A DNA stretch of 64,000 nt, taken from the NCBI RefSeq assembly GCF_030177755.1, contig NZ_CP126539.1, forward strand, positions 3,780,001 to 3,844,000, given 5' to 3'. This document shows positions 27,484 through 36,869 of this stretch, in pieces. The notes beneath the pieces are model-generated. The model was not told the origin of the DNA and searched no databases. It saw only the letters and a program-made list of their open reading frames with translations. Every line of letters starts with the position of its first letter. Position 1 is the first letter of the stretch. This DNA comes from Devosia sp. RR2S18 (GTDB lineage Bacteria; Pseudomonadota; Alphaproteobacteria; Rhizobiales; Devosiaceae). A program made the translations under genes and the position numbers.

Positions 27484-28770
27484 GTGTTCGATCTCAAAAT
27501 TACCAACGCCACCCTACCCGATGGCCGTACCAATATGGGCATCGGCGTCAAAGAAGGGCGCATCGCAGCGCTCCAAGCCAATCTCGCGGGCGAGGCCGGC
27601 GAGACCATCGACGCTGCCGGGCAATTGGTCAGCCCGCCCTTTGTCGATTGCCACTTCCACATGGATGCAACGCTCTCGCTGGGCCTGCCGCGCCTCAACG
27701 AAAGCGGGCTACTCCTTGAAGGCATCCAGATCTGGGGCGAACTTAAGCCGCTCCTCACCCATGAGGTGGTGATTGAGCGCGCCTTGGCCTATTGCGACCT
27801 CGCCGTGTCGCAGGGGCTTCTCGCCATTCGCACCCATGTCGATGTGTGCGACGAGCGTCTCCTTGGCGTCGAAGCGCTCCTCGAGGTTAAGCGCCAGGTG
27901 GCGCCCTATATCGACCTTCAACTCGTCGCCTTCCCGCAGGACGGCTATTACCGCTATCCCGGCGCCCAGGACCTGCTCCGCCGCGCCCTAGACATGGGCG
28001 TGGAGGTGGTGGGCGGCATCCCCCATTTCGAGCGCACCATGGCCGATGGCGCCCGCAGCGTCACCGCACTCTGCGAACTCGCGGCCGAGCGCGGGCTCCT
28101 TGTCGATCTCCACTGCGACGAGACCGACGACCCTATGAGCCGCCACATCGAAACGCTGGCCTATGAAACCCAGCGCCTGGGGCTCGGTGGCCGCGTCAAT
28201 GGTTCGCACCTCACCTCCATGCACTCCATGGACAATTACTATGTTTCCAAGCTCCTGCCGCTGATCGCCGAGGCCGGTGTTTCTGCCACCGCCAATCCGC
28301 TGATCAACATCGGCATCCAGGGACGCCACGACACCTATCCCAAGCGCCGCGGCATGACGCGCATCCCCGAAATGCTGCGCCATGGCATCACCTGCTCCTT
28401 TGGCCATGATTGCGTGATGGACCCCTGGTATTCGCTGGGGCAGGCCGACATGCTCGAGGTCGCCTCCATGGGCCTCCACGTGGCCCAGATGACCAGCCGC
28501 GAAGCCATGCGGCAATGCTTTGCCGCCGTAACGACCGGTCCTGCCAGCATCATGCATCTTGATGGCTATGGGCTCGAGCCCGGCTGCAAGGCCGACATGA
28601 TCCTGCTCCAGGCGGCCGACCCAATCGAAGCAATCCGCCTCAAGGCGACCCGCCTGGCAGTCATCAAGAGCGGCAAACTCATCGCGCGCACCGCGCCGCG
28701 ACAGACTGAGTTGCATCTGCCAGGCCGCCCTCCGCTGGTCGACGCCGCCACGCTAGGCCCCAAGCTCTAG
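27484..28770 (+). CDS. Cytosine-deaminase-like amidohydrolase
   Basis: 428 residues, GTG start. Amidohydrolase superfamily with metal ligands visible: 'VDCHFHMDATLS' (HxH), 'DLHCDETDDP' (His), 'GSHLTSMHSMDNYY' (His) and 'SFGHDCVMDPW' (Asp). This arrangement is that of CodA and related N-deaminases of pyrimidines, isoguanine or creatinine-type rings. As last gene of a BMP importer operon it likely deaminates the imported base; the exact substrate is open. Confidence 0.85.
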   Translation: MFDLKITNATLPDGRTNMGIGVKEGRIAALQANLAGEAGETIDAAGQLVSPPFVDCHFHMDATLSLGLPRLNESGLLLEGIQIWGELKPLLTHEVVIERALAYCDLAVSQGLLAIRTHVDVCDERLLGVEALLEVKRQVAPYIDLQLVAFPQDGYYRYPGAQDLLRRALDMGVEVVGGIPHFERTMADGARSVTALCELAAERGLLVDLHCDETDDPMSRHIETLAYETQRLGLGGRVNGSHLTSMHSMDNYYVSKLLPLIAEAGVSATANPLINIGIQGRHDTYPKRRGMTRIPEMLRHGITCSFGHDCVMDPWYSLGQADMLEVASMGLHVAQMTSREAMRQCFAAVTTGPASIMHLDGYGLEPGCKADMILLQAADPIEAIRLKATRLAVIKSGKLIARTAPRQTELHLPGRPPLVDAATLGPKL

Positions 28771-28953
28771 GCAGCAAAGCCGCATCATTCCGGAAAGGAC
28801 CTGTTCACCTTGGCGGCCGAAACTACCGCTCCACCGCGCCTTCCCCCCTCCCTTGTAATGCTTCGCTAAACCTGCACCGCAAAGGTGGGATGGAGGAAGC
28901 TCGCCCAGAAGGGCAGGCTGGCCTTGCACGCTGTGCAGGGCGGGAGGGTAGCG

Positions 28954-31686
28954 GTGCCAGAAGCGGGCAGCAGCAAAGATGGCGTGGGCGGAGGCGGCCG
29001 GTTGCTACCGCTCCTGCGCCGGCTCGCCCTGCTCCTGCCGCTGGTCTTGGTGGGCCTTGCAGCCTATCTGGGGCTCTTCGCGCCTGCCGATCAGGCGCTC
29101 CGCTCGTGGCGCTTCGAAGCACTCGACAAGCCGGCAAGCGGCGAAATCGTCTTTGTCGAAATCGACGCTCACAGTCTTTCGGTGGTGGGCGTATGGCCGT
29201 GGCCGCGCCAAGTCCATGCGGAACTCTTGGATCGGCTACTCGATCTTGGTGCGAGCGAAGTCGTCTTCGACGTCGATTTCAGCACAAGTTCCACTCTTAA
29301 AGGCGACCTCGCCTTTGAACATGCTCTGGAGCGAGCCGGAGGCTACGCCATGTTGGCCGCTTTCCAGCAAGTGGACGCAACGGGGCAGGTCCTGCTCAAC
29401 CTGCCGCTGCCGCGCTTTGCGCAGCACGCCCCACCCGTCTTGGTCAATGTCGATGGGGACGGCACCGGCGCGGTGCAATCAACACCTGCCGCACTGCCGA
29501 GCCACAACATTCCCTCGCTTGCGCTAGGGCTGGTCCCGGGCAGCAGCCATAGTGGCGGGCGGATCGTCATCGACTTCGGCGTCAACCTGCACCAGATCGA
29601 CCGCATCCCGGCGGCAGATGTCTTTACCGGCCGCATTGACCCCGCGCGCATCGCTAACAAGCAAGTCGTCATCGGCGCCAGCGCCATCGAGTTGCGCGAC
29701 TTCTTCCCGGTGCCCCGCTTTGGTGTCGTGCCCGGTCCACTGGTGCAGATTGCCGCCGCCGAAACCCTTAAGGCCGATCGCAACCTGATCGATCTTGGTA
29801 CCATGGTCAGCCATTGGATCGTGGCGGCGCTGGGCGGACTTGTCCTGCTGATGACCCACCGCAATACGACCATCCGGATGAATATGCTTGTTGGCCCCGT
29901 GGTCGCCGTGGCAACCGAGATTGCCGCCCTCACGGCCCAGGGCGCGAGCGGCACTCTCTTCGACACCGTGCCGGTCCATACCGCGATTGCCGTCATGCTC
30001 GTCACCGGGCTGGTTCGAGAACTGGCTATTCGTCGCCGGCAAAGTCGCCGCCTGCAGCGCCAACGCGCGGTGATGCGGCATATTCTTGAGCGCGTCGTGA
30101 CCGACAATTTTGACGGCATTGTCGTGATCGATGCTGCGGGAATGATCGTGGCGGCGAGCCAAGCCGCCCAATCCATCCTCCAGCATGACGCCCCCTTGAT
30201 CGGCAGCTCTGCAGAGGTAGCCCTGCCCACCCCAATGCTGACATTCGCGCGCACCCCTCCCGTCCGTGGAGCGGGGCAGGTCGAGTGCACCATCAACGGA
30301 CAGATGCATCACTTCGAGTTGGTCTCGACGCGCTCCTGGGTGCCGACCCCCGACAATGAGGAGGGGCGGCAGGAAATCACCTGCCTCACCTTCCAGGACG
30401 TTACAGAGCGGCACCGGCAGGAGGCCCGCCTCGCCTATCTGGCCCGCCACGATGCGGTCTCTGGCGCACTCTCGCGCCAGGCCTTTGTCGACGCGATCGA
30501 TCTCAGCCTCTCCAGCGGCATGGCTCCGGTTGTAGCCACGGTACGGCTGCGCCGCTTGCGCCAGGTCAACACCACCTTTGGCCATGAACTTACCGAGCGC
30601 ATTGCGCGCGAAGTCGCACGCCGCCTCAAAGGGGCCGACCTCCAGCCAGCACGGCTTGGAACCGAGTTGTTCGGCTTCATCGTGCCGCCGGAGGTGGATC
30701 AAAGCAGTATGAGAACCTTCATCAGCAAGATCGCCTCGCGCCTTGAAGCACCCTACGAGGCGAACGAACATACGATCATCCTGGAAACGGCTTTCGGCCT
30801 GAGCGCATCGACTGGCGATGCCGTCAACGGGGCCGAACTGCTCCGCCAGTCCGACGTGGCGCTCTTCAGCGCCCCCTCCGGCCGAAGAGGCTTTGTTGAG
30901 TTCCAGATCGAGCAGGGCGACAAGATCCGCGAGCGCCAGGCGCTCGATATCGCCCTGCGGCGCGCGCTGGCCAAGAACGAGTTCTACCTGGAATTTCAGC
31001 CACAGATCGACATGGTGTCCGGCGCAGTGATCGGTGTTGAGGCGCTGGTGCGATGGCGTTCGGACGAGCTGGGCCGCGTCTCACCTGGCGCCTTCATCCC
31101 GCTCGCAGAAGAAACCGGCCTCGTTGTCGAATTGGGTGAATGGGTGATGATCGAAGCGTGCCGGCAAGCGGCAAGCTGGGGCTGGCAGGGCCGACTGTCG
31201 GTCAACGTCTCGGTGGTGCAGTTCCGTCTCGGCGATGTGGGTCAAATGATAAGGCGGGCTTTGGCAGTTTCCGGCCTCCCCGCCCATCAGCTCGATATCG
31301 AAATCACCGAGAGCCTGTTTGTCGACAACGATGCGGGGATCATCGAGACCCTGTCAGCGTTGCGGGAGCTGGGGGTCGGCGTTGCGATCGATGATTTCGG
31401 CACGGGCTATTCCTCGTTGAGCTATCTGTCCCGCCTGCCCATCGACAAGATCAAGATCGACCAGTCCTTCGTCCGCGCACTGCCTGACCCGCAAAGCCAA
31501 GCCATCGTCGACACGATCGTCGCCATGGCGCACCGCCTCGGCAAGCTGGTGGTGGCCGAAGGCGTGGAAACCGCGGAGCAGCGCGACTACCTCTCCAGCA
31601 TCCAGTGTGAGGTTGGGCAAGGCTACCTCTTCGGGCGCCCCGCCAGCCCGCAAGCCCTCGGCTTGGTTTCCGAAGCAGCTGCGTGA
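28954..31686 (+). CDS. CHASE2 sensor, degenerate GGDEF and EAL: c-di-GMP phosphodiesterase
   Basis: About 910 residues from GTG 28954, preferred over GTG 28885 because GGAGGG lies 5-6 bases before it and the membrane segment 'LLRRLALLLPLVLVGLAAYL' follows soon. CHASE2 extracytoplasmic domain (~45-290: 'FVEIDAHSLSVVGVWPWPRQ'), three membrane segments, a PAS-like region ('NFDGIVVIDAAGMIVAAS'), a GGDEF domain whose signature reads RLGTELFGF and so should not make c-di-GMP, and an EAL domain with 'GVEALVRWR', 'IDDFGTGYSSLSYL', 'KIDQSFV' and 'VAEGVETAEQ' intact. Predicted membrane-bound phosphodiesterase. Confidence 0.88.
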   Translation: MPEAGSSKDGVGGGGRLLPLLRRLALLLPLVLVGLAAYLGLFAPADQALRSWRFEALDKPASGEIVFVEIDAHSLSVVGVWPWPRQVHAELLDRLLDLGASEVVFDVDFSTSSTLKGDLAFEHALERAGGYAMLAAFQQVDATGQVLLNLPLPRFAQHAPPVLVNVDGDGTGAVQSTPAALPSHNIPSLALGLVPGSSHSGGRIVIDFGVNLHQIDRIPAADVFTGRIDPARIANKQVVIGASAIELRDFFPVPRFGVVPGPLVQIAAAETLKADRNLIDLGTMVSHWIVAALGGLVLLMTHRNTTIRMNMLVGPVVAVATEIAALTAQGASGTLFDTVPVHTAIAVMLVTGLVRELAIRRRQSRRLQRQRAVMRHILERVVTDNFDGIVVIDAAGMIVAASQAAQSILQHDAPLIGSSAEVALPTPMLTFARTPPVRGAGQVECTINGQMHHFELVSTRSWVPTPDNEEGRQEITCLTFQDVTERHRQEARLAYLARHDAVSGALSRQAFVDAIDLSLSSGMAPVVATVRLRRLRQVNTTFGHELTERIAREVARRLKGADLQPARLGTELFGFIVPPEVDQSSMRTFISKIASRLEAPYEANEHTIILETAFGLSASTGDAVNGAELLRQSDVALFSAPSGRRGFVEFQIEQGDKIRERQALDIALRRALAKNEFYLEFQPQIDMVSGAVIGVEALVRWRSDELGRVSPGAFIPLAEETGLVVELGEWVMIEACRQAASWGWQGRLSVNVSVVQFRLGDVGQMIRRALAVSGLPAHQLDIEITESLFVDNDAGIIETLSALRELGVGVAIDDFGTGYSSLSYLSRLPIDKIKIDQSFVRALPDPQSQAIVDTIVAMAHRLGKLVVAEGVETAEQRDYLSSIQCEVGQGYLFGRPASPQALGLVSEAAA

Positions 31687-31868
31687 AAAGCCCTTTCTCC
31701 TGCGCCCCCAGCTCGGGATCCCTGCTTTTTCAGAGCGATTGAACTGAGAGCCAATCATTATCTCGGAGATTGCAGCCTGCGGCTCCACCCAAGGACGTTT
31801 AAGATGGGGAACAGGGCAGGATTCTGACCTTGAAAATCTACAGCATGCTGCCCACCGGACACAAAAAA

Positions 31869-31894
31869 GGGGCTGATCCGATCGAATCAGCCCC
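31869..31894 (-). terminator. Terminator after msrA
   Basis: GGGGCTGAT / ATCAGCCCC, 9-bp perfect stem, 8-base loop; on the minus strand followed by TTTTTTGT. It may also stop the convergent phosphodiesterase transcript. Confidence 0.85.
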
Positions 31895-31927
31895 AAAACC
31901 ACATTCAGACTGCGTTCATTCTGGCAT

Positions 31928-32590
31928 TTACTCGGCGGCGGCAGTAACGCCGAGCCCGATGGGGCAGGACACGCCCGTGCCCTGCAGGCCGCAATAGCCA
32001 TTTGGATTTTTGGCCAGATATTGCTGATGATAGGTCTCGGCATAGAAGAAAGGACCAGCCTGAGCGATCTCGGTGGTGATCTGGCCAAGTCCACGCTGCC
32101 GCAACGCCGCTTGATATGCATCGCGGCTTCTGACCACAACTTGCGCCTGCTCAGGAGTTGTCGTGTAGATCGCCGACCGATATTGCGTGCCGACGTCATT
32201 ACCCTGCCGCATACCTTGGGTAGGGTCATGCTCTTCCCAGAACGTCTTGAGCAGCGTCTCCAGAGTAATGACCTTGGGGTCATATACCACCTTGACGGCT
32301 TCCGTGTGCCCGGTTCGGCCCGAGCAGACTTCTTCGTAACTTGGATTTGGCGTCGAGCCACCCTGATAGCCGACCGCCGTTACTATCACGCCTGGCAACT
32401 GCCAGAACAACCTCTCGGCCCCCCAGAAGCAGCCAAGGCCGAGATAGATCGTCTCGGCACCCTCGGGATAGTGCCCCTTGAGCGGCTGGTCGTTGACAAA
32501 ATGCTGCGGCGCAACAACCATTTCCACTTCGCGTCCGGGCAGTGCCTCGGCGGCGGTGGGAATGGTGGATGGCTTTGACTTGAAGAACAT
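31928..32590 (-). CDS. msrA: Peptide methionine-S-sulfoxide reductase MsrA
   Basis: 220 residues. Catalytic motif '[15 protein letters not shown]' (Cys ~54), then '[20 protein letters not shown]', '[20 protein letters not shown]' and '[20 protein letters not shown]' with the resolving Cys; one more Cys follows (VSCPI). Repairs oxidised methionine in the cytosol. ATG 32590 is preceded by GAAAGGAAA. Confidence 0.95.
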   Translation of the reverse strand: MFFKSKPSTIPTAAEALPGREVEMVVAPQHFVNDQPLKGHYPEGAETIYLGLGCFWGAERLFWQLPGVIVTAVGYQGGSTPNPSYEEVCSGRTGHTEAVKVVYDPKVITLETLLKTFWEEHDPTQGMRQGNDVGTQYRSAIYTTTPEQAQVVVRSRDAYQAALRQRGLGQITTEIAQAGPFFYAETYHQQYLAKNPNGYCGLQGTGVSCPIGLGVTAAAE

Positions 32591-32624
32591 CGTGTCGTTT
32601 CCTTTCTGGGCACAACAACAGTGG

Positions 32625-32948
32625 TCAGATCTGGTCCTGCCGGAGATAGCGCAGGCGCCGCGGTGTTCGTCCCAGCAACGCCAGTATGACTCCCGGCACG
32701 CCAAAGACTGCAAATGCGGGATAGGTCAGCAGAGCCGCAAACCCGATTCGGAGCAAATCGGCAAAAAACCGGCTCTCCAAAAAGCCCTCCATCCCCGCCA
32801 AACTAGGCGGATGGATTTGCGTCCACAGCTCGAAAAGGCTGGTGAACATCAACTCATTGGCACCCAAAGACTTTGTGCCATCTATGACAAGCAGGACGAG
32901 CGCCAGGCCGATGAGCCAGGTGCCCGCAATTCTTAAGATCAGCCGCAT
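32625..32948 (-). CDS. Small inner-membrane protein, unknown
   Basis: 107 residues with three membrane segments ('[20 protein letters not shown]', '[20 protein letters not shown]', '[12 protein letters not shown]'), ending in a basic tail ([14 protein letters not shown]). I recognise the type (D-G-T-K-S-L-A after the first segment, W-x-x-I near 43) as a conserved alphaproteobacterial membrane protein of no known function. Lies 34 bases upstream of msrA on the same strand. Confidence 0.7.
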   Translation of the reverse strand: MRLILRIAGTWLIGLALVLLVIDGTKSLGANELMFTSLFELWTQIHPPSLAGMEGFLESRFFADLLRIGFAALLTYPAFAVFGVPGVILALLGRTPRRLRYLRQDQI

Positions 32949-33099
32949 CCTACATCCCGGTGCCTCGCGGGCATAAGTCGTGGCTGGCCTTGGCCGTTCC
33001 GCCCCGCGTATCGCTTCTTTTTGCCACGTGGCGAGGCTGCCTCACAAGATGGGGATGCGGTCGCTGCTCAAACAATCGTCATCTCTGTGTCGTGATCCC

Positions 33100-33127
33100 T
33101 TGCGCCCGGGCTCGCAATACGTATATT
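33100..33127 (+). promoter_or_regulatory. Possible sigma-70 promoter of tRNA-Ser
   Basis: TTGCGC (33100-33105), 16-base spacer, TATATT (33122-33127); start of the mature tRNA is 67 bases downstream. Best -35/-10 pair in the gap, weak evidence alone. Confidence 0.35.
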
Positions 33128-33193
33128 GCCCCCGCTCGCGCCGGCCTCTGGCTGGCCTCCCCGGAGGTATCCGATCTGGGGTTATGGCGATGC

Positions 33194-33283
33194 GGAGAGA
33201 TGGCCGAGTGGTCGAAGGCGCACGCCTGGAAAGTGTGTAGGCGGGTAACCGTCTCGAGGGTTCGAATCCCTCTCTCTCCGCCA
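33194..33283 (+). tRNA. tRNA-Ser (anticodon GGA)
   Basis: 90 nt with encoded CCA. Acceptor arms GGAGAGA and TCTCTCC pair fully; anticodon stem-loop CACGC-CTGGAAA-GTGTG with GGA at 33228-33230; long variable arm as in class II tRNAs; T-arm GAGGGTTCGAATCCCTC. Reads UCC and UCU codons. Its 3' end is followed by an integrase gene, the usual setting of an island attachment site. Confidence 0.97.
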
Positions 33284-33368
33284 CCTCCCTAAAAACCATC
33301 CGAATTCCGGCAAGTCCTTGCTATTAAGGCGTTTGCAACCGCGTCATTGGTACACAGGAGTGGTACAC

Positions 33369-34932
33369 ATGGGGTTGCGGATGCCGTCGCCGTATCGACA
33401 CAAGGATTCGGGCATATTCTGGTTGCGCGTCCGCGTTCCTGCGGACCTCGTCCAGATTGTCGGCGCCAGAGAAGAAAAGCTCAGTCTCAGAACAAGGGAC
33501 CCTCACCAAGCACGAGCGGCATTCATCGAGCAGATGAACAAGATCGAAGCCCGGTGGCGCTCCTTGCGCCTTGGGACAACCTCGCTTTCTCACAAAGATG
33601 CCGTGGCCATCGCCGGGGAAGATGGTCAGCGAGAACGAAGATGATCCGGGCGACCGCCAGCTGATTGGGGGCCGGCTACTATTCGACCGAGTTGCCGCGG
33701 GTCATCCCGGCGTGACGATCATCCGCTCGGGTCGGCCCGAGATGACAGAGCGCATGCTCGAGAGGCTGAAGAACCAAAATCGCCGGGCCGTGCAGCAATA
33801 CCTGGATGAACGCGGTGAACGAATCGATGCCGACAGCTTCGAGCGGGTGCTGCAGGCGGTCAACAAGGCCATTCTGCAGGCCCGCGAGCAGGTGCTGCGC
33901 TACGCGGACGGTGACTACCGCGCCGATCCCAATGGAGACAGATTCCCAAGCCGGAACGCCAAGACTGAGGCGCTGCAAACTGACGCCGAAAAGGGGCCGA
34001 AGTACTATCTACTAACCGACGTGTACCACAGGTATGCCGTGGAGACGGAGCAAGCACCCTCTACGAGAAAGAAGTGGGGCCGCATCATCGAGCAGGTGGC
34101 TGAAGTGCATCCGGACATCAGGACCATCACACCCGACTGGTGTGTCGCCTGGAAGGACACTCTCTTGGATCGGGGCCTCTCCCCCCGATCAGTTCAGCTC
34201 GGCTACCTCGCCGCATTGCGATCCACATGCGAGTGGGGAAAAACCAACCGCCGCATCTCGACCAATCCAGTGGAAGGCATCGGCGTCAAGGTCAAGAAGA
34301 CTCCTTCGGGGTTCAAGATGCGTGGCTATAGCGACACCGAAGCCAAGTTTGTTCTGGGCCTAACCCTCCAGCCGGTCACGGAGAAACTCTCCTCATACCA
34401 TAAGGCAGCCCGGCGCTGGATCCCCTGGGTTTGCTGCTACTCAGGTGCGCGGGTTGGCGAGATCGCCCAGCTGCGCAAAGAGGACGTAAAGATCGATGAT
34501 GGCATCCCACTACTCTGGATCACGCCGGAAGCGGGCGCTGTGAAAGACAAGAACCCCCGCTACGTGGCGGTGCACCCCCACCTGATTGAACAGGGTTTCC
34601 TGGACTTTGTCGCTTCCTCCAAGCAGGGCCCTCTCTTTTTCGATCCGAACTTGGCGCGAGGGGGGAGTGAGAAGAATCCCCAGTCCAAGAAGATCGGTGA
34701 GCGCATCTCCGCCTGGATCAGGAAGAACGGCATCACCGATGAACGGCTGGCGCCAAATCACGCATGGCGGCACCGTTTCAAGACAAAGTGCAGGATCAGT
34801 AAGGTGGACCCAGGCACTCGAGATTATATGCAGGGCCACGTCCCCCATAACGACGCCGAGGGATACGGGGAATTCCCTCCCGAAGCTCTGCGGCATGAAA
34901 TAGAGAAGCTGCCTTGGGTCAAGGTTGGCTAG
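33369..34932 (+). pseudogene. Phage-type tyrosine integrase, frameshifted
   Basis: Starts ATG 33369 (ACAGGAG 8 bases before): 'MPSPYRHKDSGIFWLRVRVP' is the DUF6538/phage-integrase N-terminus. That frame ends at 33644; the rest continues in the +1 frame from 33622, so one extra base near 33621 (GGGGAA|G|ATGGTC) breaks it. The second part has the catalytic residues: R in 'CCYSGARVGEIAQLR', H-x-x-R in 'NHAWRHRFKTKCR', H in 'MQGHVP', Y in 'EGYGEFP'. Corrected length ~520. Either a recent inactivating mutation or a sequencing error. Confidence 0.8.
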
Positions 34933-35051
34933 CAGGCGCAGCTACGGCCAGCGCACCAAATCGCAAGATTCAGGAAGCAGATGCGTTCCTGAACGTCTGC
35001 AGGCCGCGACTGCCGCGCAAATCGAGCGGTCTTAAGCCCACCTGCATAGAA

Positions 35052-35657
35052 CTAAGCCTTGGGCGGCCTTCGAAGGGAAATGGTTCGGAGATCCCGCTTG
35101 AACTTCGAGGTACCATGCTGAGGAGTTCTGGCCACCAATACCTCCACTCTTGATAGCGCCTTTTGAAGCTCGTCTGTCGCACGCCCGCGCTCCTCGGCCA
35201 GCTGCCTTCCAAGCTCTGAATTCTCTGCTTCGAGTTTTTCTGAACGCGCATGTAGAGCCGCGTTTTCTGCAGCAAGTTGCTGGAGCTGATCGGAGAGGTT
35301 GTCCGTAGCTTGCTCCAGACGTGAGCACTCGTCAGCGAACTCCTGGATCTCCGCATCCTGCTCGTCGACGACCAGTGACATACGCTCGGACCAGGCCCGC
35401 AGCTTATCTGCTTCGGCTCTCCGGCCGGCTTCGTAGATATCCGACAGGGCAGAGCGAGCCATCTCAATAACTGCGGCGGGGACCTCTTGTTCATCACCGG
35501 CACCGTTCCTAAGCGTACGCATGTGAGCGATGATCGTGCTTTTGCTCCCGCCACCGATCAGATCCATGACCTTGCTGGCGGTAACTTTGGAGCCGCCCTG
35601 TCGCAGAGCTACTACGGCGCCTTTGACGCGCTCTAGGGTCGCAATTTCACTACTCAT
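35052..35657 (-). CDS. KfrA-like DNA-binding protein with coiled coil
   Basis: 201 residues. N-terminal KfrA_N helix-turn-helix region 'LERVKGAVVALRQGGSKVTA' and 'VMDLIGGGSKSTIIAHMRTL', then a long coiled coil (~residues 75-175: 'LEQATDNLSDQLQQLAAENA', 'RSEKLEAENSELGRQLAEER') and a basic tail. KfrA proteins of plasmids bind their own promoter and polymerise on DNA. The perfect palindrome 20 bases upstream is its likely operator. Suggests a plasmid or ICE ancestry for this segment. Confidence 0.8.
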   Translation of the reverse strand: MSSEIATLERVKGAVVALRQGGSKVTASKVMDLIGGGSKSTIIAHMRTLRNGAGDEQEVPAAVIEMARSALSDIYEAGRRAEADKLRAWSERMSLVVDEQDAEIQEFADECSRLEQATDNLSDQLQQLAAENAALHARSEKLEAENSELGRQLAEERGRATDELQKALSRVEVLVARTPQHGTSKFKRDLRTISLRRPPKA

Positions 35658-35676
35658 CCGCCTATACTCCTCATCC

Positions 35677-35704
35677 AGGTACGGTACGGTACCATACCGT
35701 ACCT
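35677..35704. promoter_or_regulatory. Operator palindrome upstream of the KfrA-like gene
   Basis: Arms AGGTACGGTA (35677-35686) and TACCGTACCT (35695-35704) match perfectly around the 8-base spacer CGGTACCA, itself containing GGTACC with its neighbour bases. Position -20 to -47 from the start fits autorepression. Confidence 0.7.
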
Positions 35705-35798
35705 CAAATTTGTTGCGGGCCCGTTTAGAGACCTGCCCACTGCTCGTGCGTGTCAGATGCTCTCATCGGGTCGGTCGACCGTCAGTTGGGAGATCTGT

Positions 35799-36419
35799 CT
35801 AGGAGCGCGTTCCGATCCAGCTGCCGACGTGAAGCGGCGCCGAGCGGTCGATGTCCACAAACCCCTGAGCAGACATGGAGAGAACTACGCCAAACGGATC
35901 GGTGTGGTGCGGCAGAACACTCGCAACTTCTGCAAGGGTGCTGATCTTCGCGTTGCGCAGGTGCTTGAGCACAGCATCTATTTCCTTGTGGGAGTAGCGG
36001 GTGTGCTTCGATTGTGCGATTGCCCGGGCAACGGCGCCACGGGTCTCCGCCTTGATCCACCGTTGCGGTACCAGAACGCACACGGTACGGACCTCGTAGG
36101 CTTCCCGCTTGATCTCCAGCAAGCGAGCTCGCGAGGGAGGGTCCCTCCACAAACGGGTGGGGACACACAGGGCTGTCACCATGCGCCCTTTCGCCATCAC
36201 ACGAAGAATGACGATGTCAGTGGGGGCGAACCCAGCAGCGGAGACCAAGTGCGACACGACCGGATCATCGCCAAGCGGCACCAAAGCGGGGTGCGACGCC
36301 ACGTAGGCACTTGCACAGTTAGCTAGCTTGCGGTGCTCATGGAACAGACGCGCGCTACGCGCATCAGAGTGAAACGTTGTTGCCGGCGCCGATGCGCCAA
36401 TGCTGCCAGAGGTGAACAT
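35799..36419 (-). CDS. Unknown island protein (possibly TnsA/nuclease-like)
   Basis: 206 residues, no signal peptide. Middle: 'PTDIVILRVMAKGRMVTALC', then 'ARLLEIKREAYEVRTVCVLV', a pattern (E-x-K after a D-rich strand, then a helix and strand) reminiscent of TnsA-like restriction-type nucleases; C-terminus 'QGFVDIDRSAPLHVGS' also resembles that group. This is a weak hint only. It lies between the KfrA-like gene and a 17-bp palindrome at 36503. Codon use mixed, consistent with transfer. Confidence 0.5.
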   Translation of the reverse strand: MFTSGSIGASAPATTFHSDARSARLFHEHRKLANCASAYVASHPALVPLGDDPVVSHLVSAAGFAPTDIVILRVMAKGRMVTALCVPTRLWRDPPSRARLLEIKREAYEVRTVCVLVPQRWIKAETRGAVARAIAQSKHTRYSHKEIDAVLKHLRNAKISTLAEVASVLPHHTDPFGVVLSMSAQGFVDIDRSAPLHVGSWIGTRS

Positions 36420-36502
36420 TCATCAAGTCCTCATCTCGGGGGAGCGTCATGGGCATCTTCTGACACGCATGCGAAAATCAACTCTGGGCAGCTATGCCCT
36501 TT

Positions 36503-36519
36503 TGTTATGACCCATAACA
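36503..36519. promoter_or_regulatory. 17-bp palindrome TGTTATG-ACC-CATAACA
   Basis: Perfect 7-bp arms with a 3-base spacer, 84 bases upstream of the start of the 206-residue gene. Same half-sites as the site before the CoA ligase at 50675. Confidence 0.55.
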
Positions 36520-36869
36520 TACGTTCGCTGAGTTAGGGGTGAAAGTAAAAAGAGTCGAAATAACTCACTTCCCCCAGTCGTGGTTAACGTCCTCTCGCTC
36601 TGTGCAAATCAACATTGGCCCTGTGTAAGGCGTGCAGGACTCAGCGCTCGCCTTCAGCGGCTCGCCATCTAGCGTAAGCGGTGTTCTGCGGCCACTTGGG
36701 CTCAGGGTCGAGGGAACTGAACGACGTTGTTGCCGCGCATGAAGGCGATGGCTCCTTCGCTGTTTAGAGCGGCTAAGGCAGCATCGCGCGCCTCGCTGTC
36801 GGTCTCGAACTGATTGGGAGGGCGCCTCGTTGCTGGTGGTTTCCGATTATGCCGCCAGAGCCAAGAGCG

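Noticed and set aside
29524..30771. A 415-codon antisense frame inside the phosphodiesterase gene
   Set aside because: It is the GC-bias shadow of a clear CHASE2/EAL gene; no recognisable domain.
36690..36868. A further small gene at the left end of the IS66 element
   Set aside because: An open stretch ending in NNVVQFPRP exists on the minus strand but has no start codon after the preceding stop.
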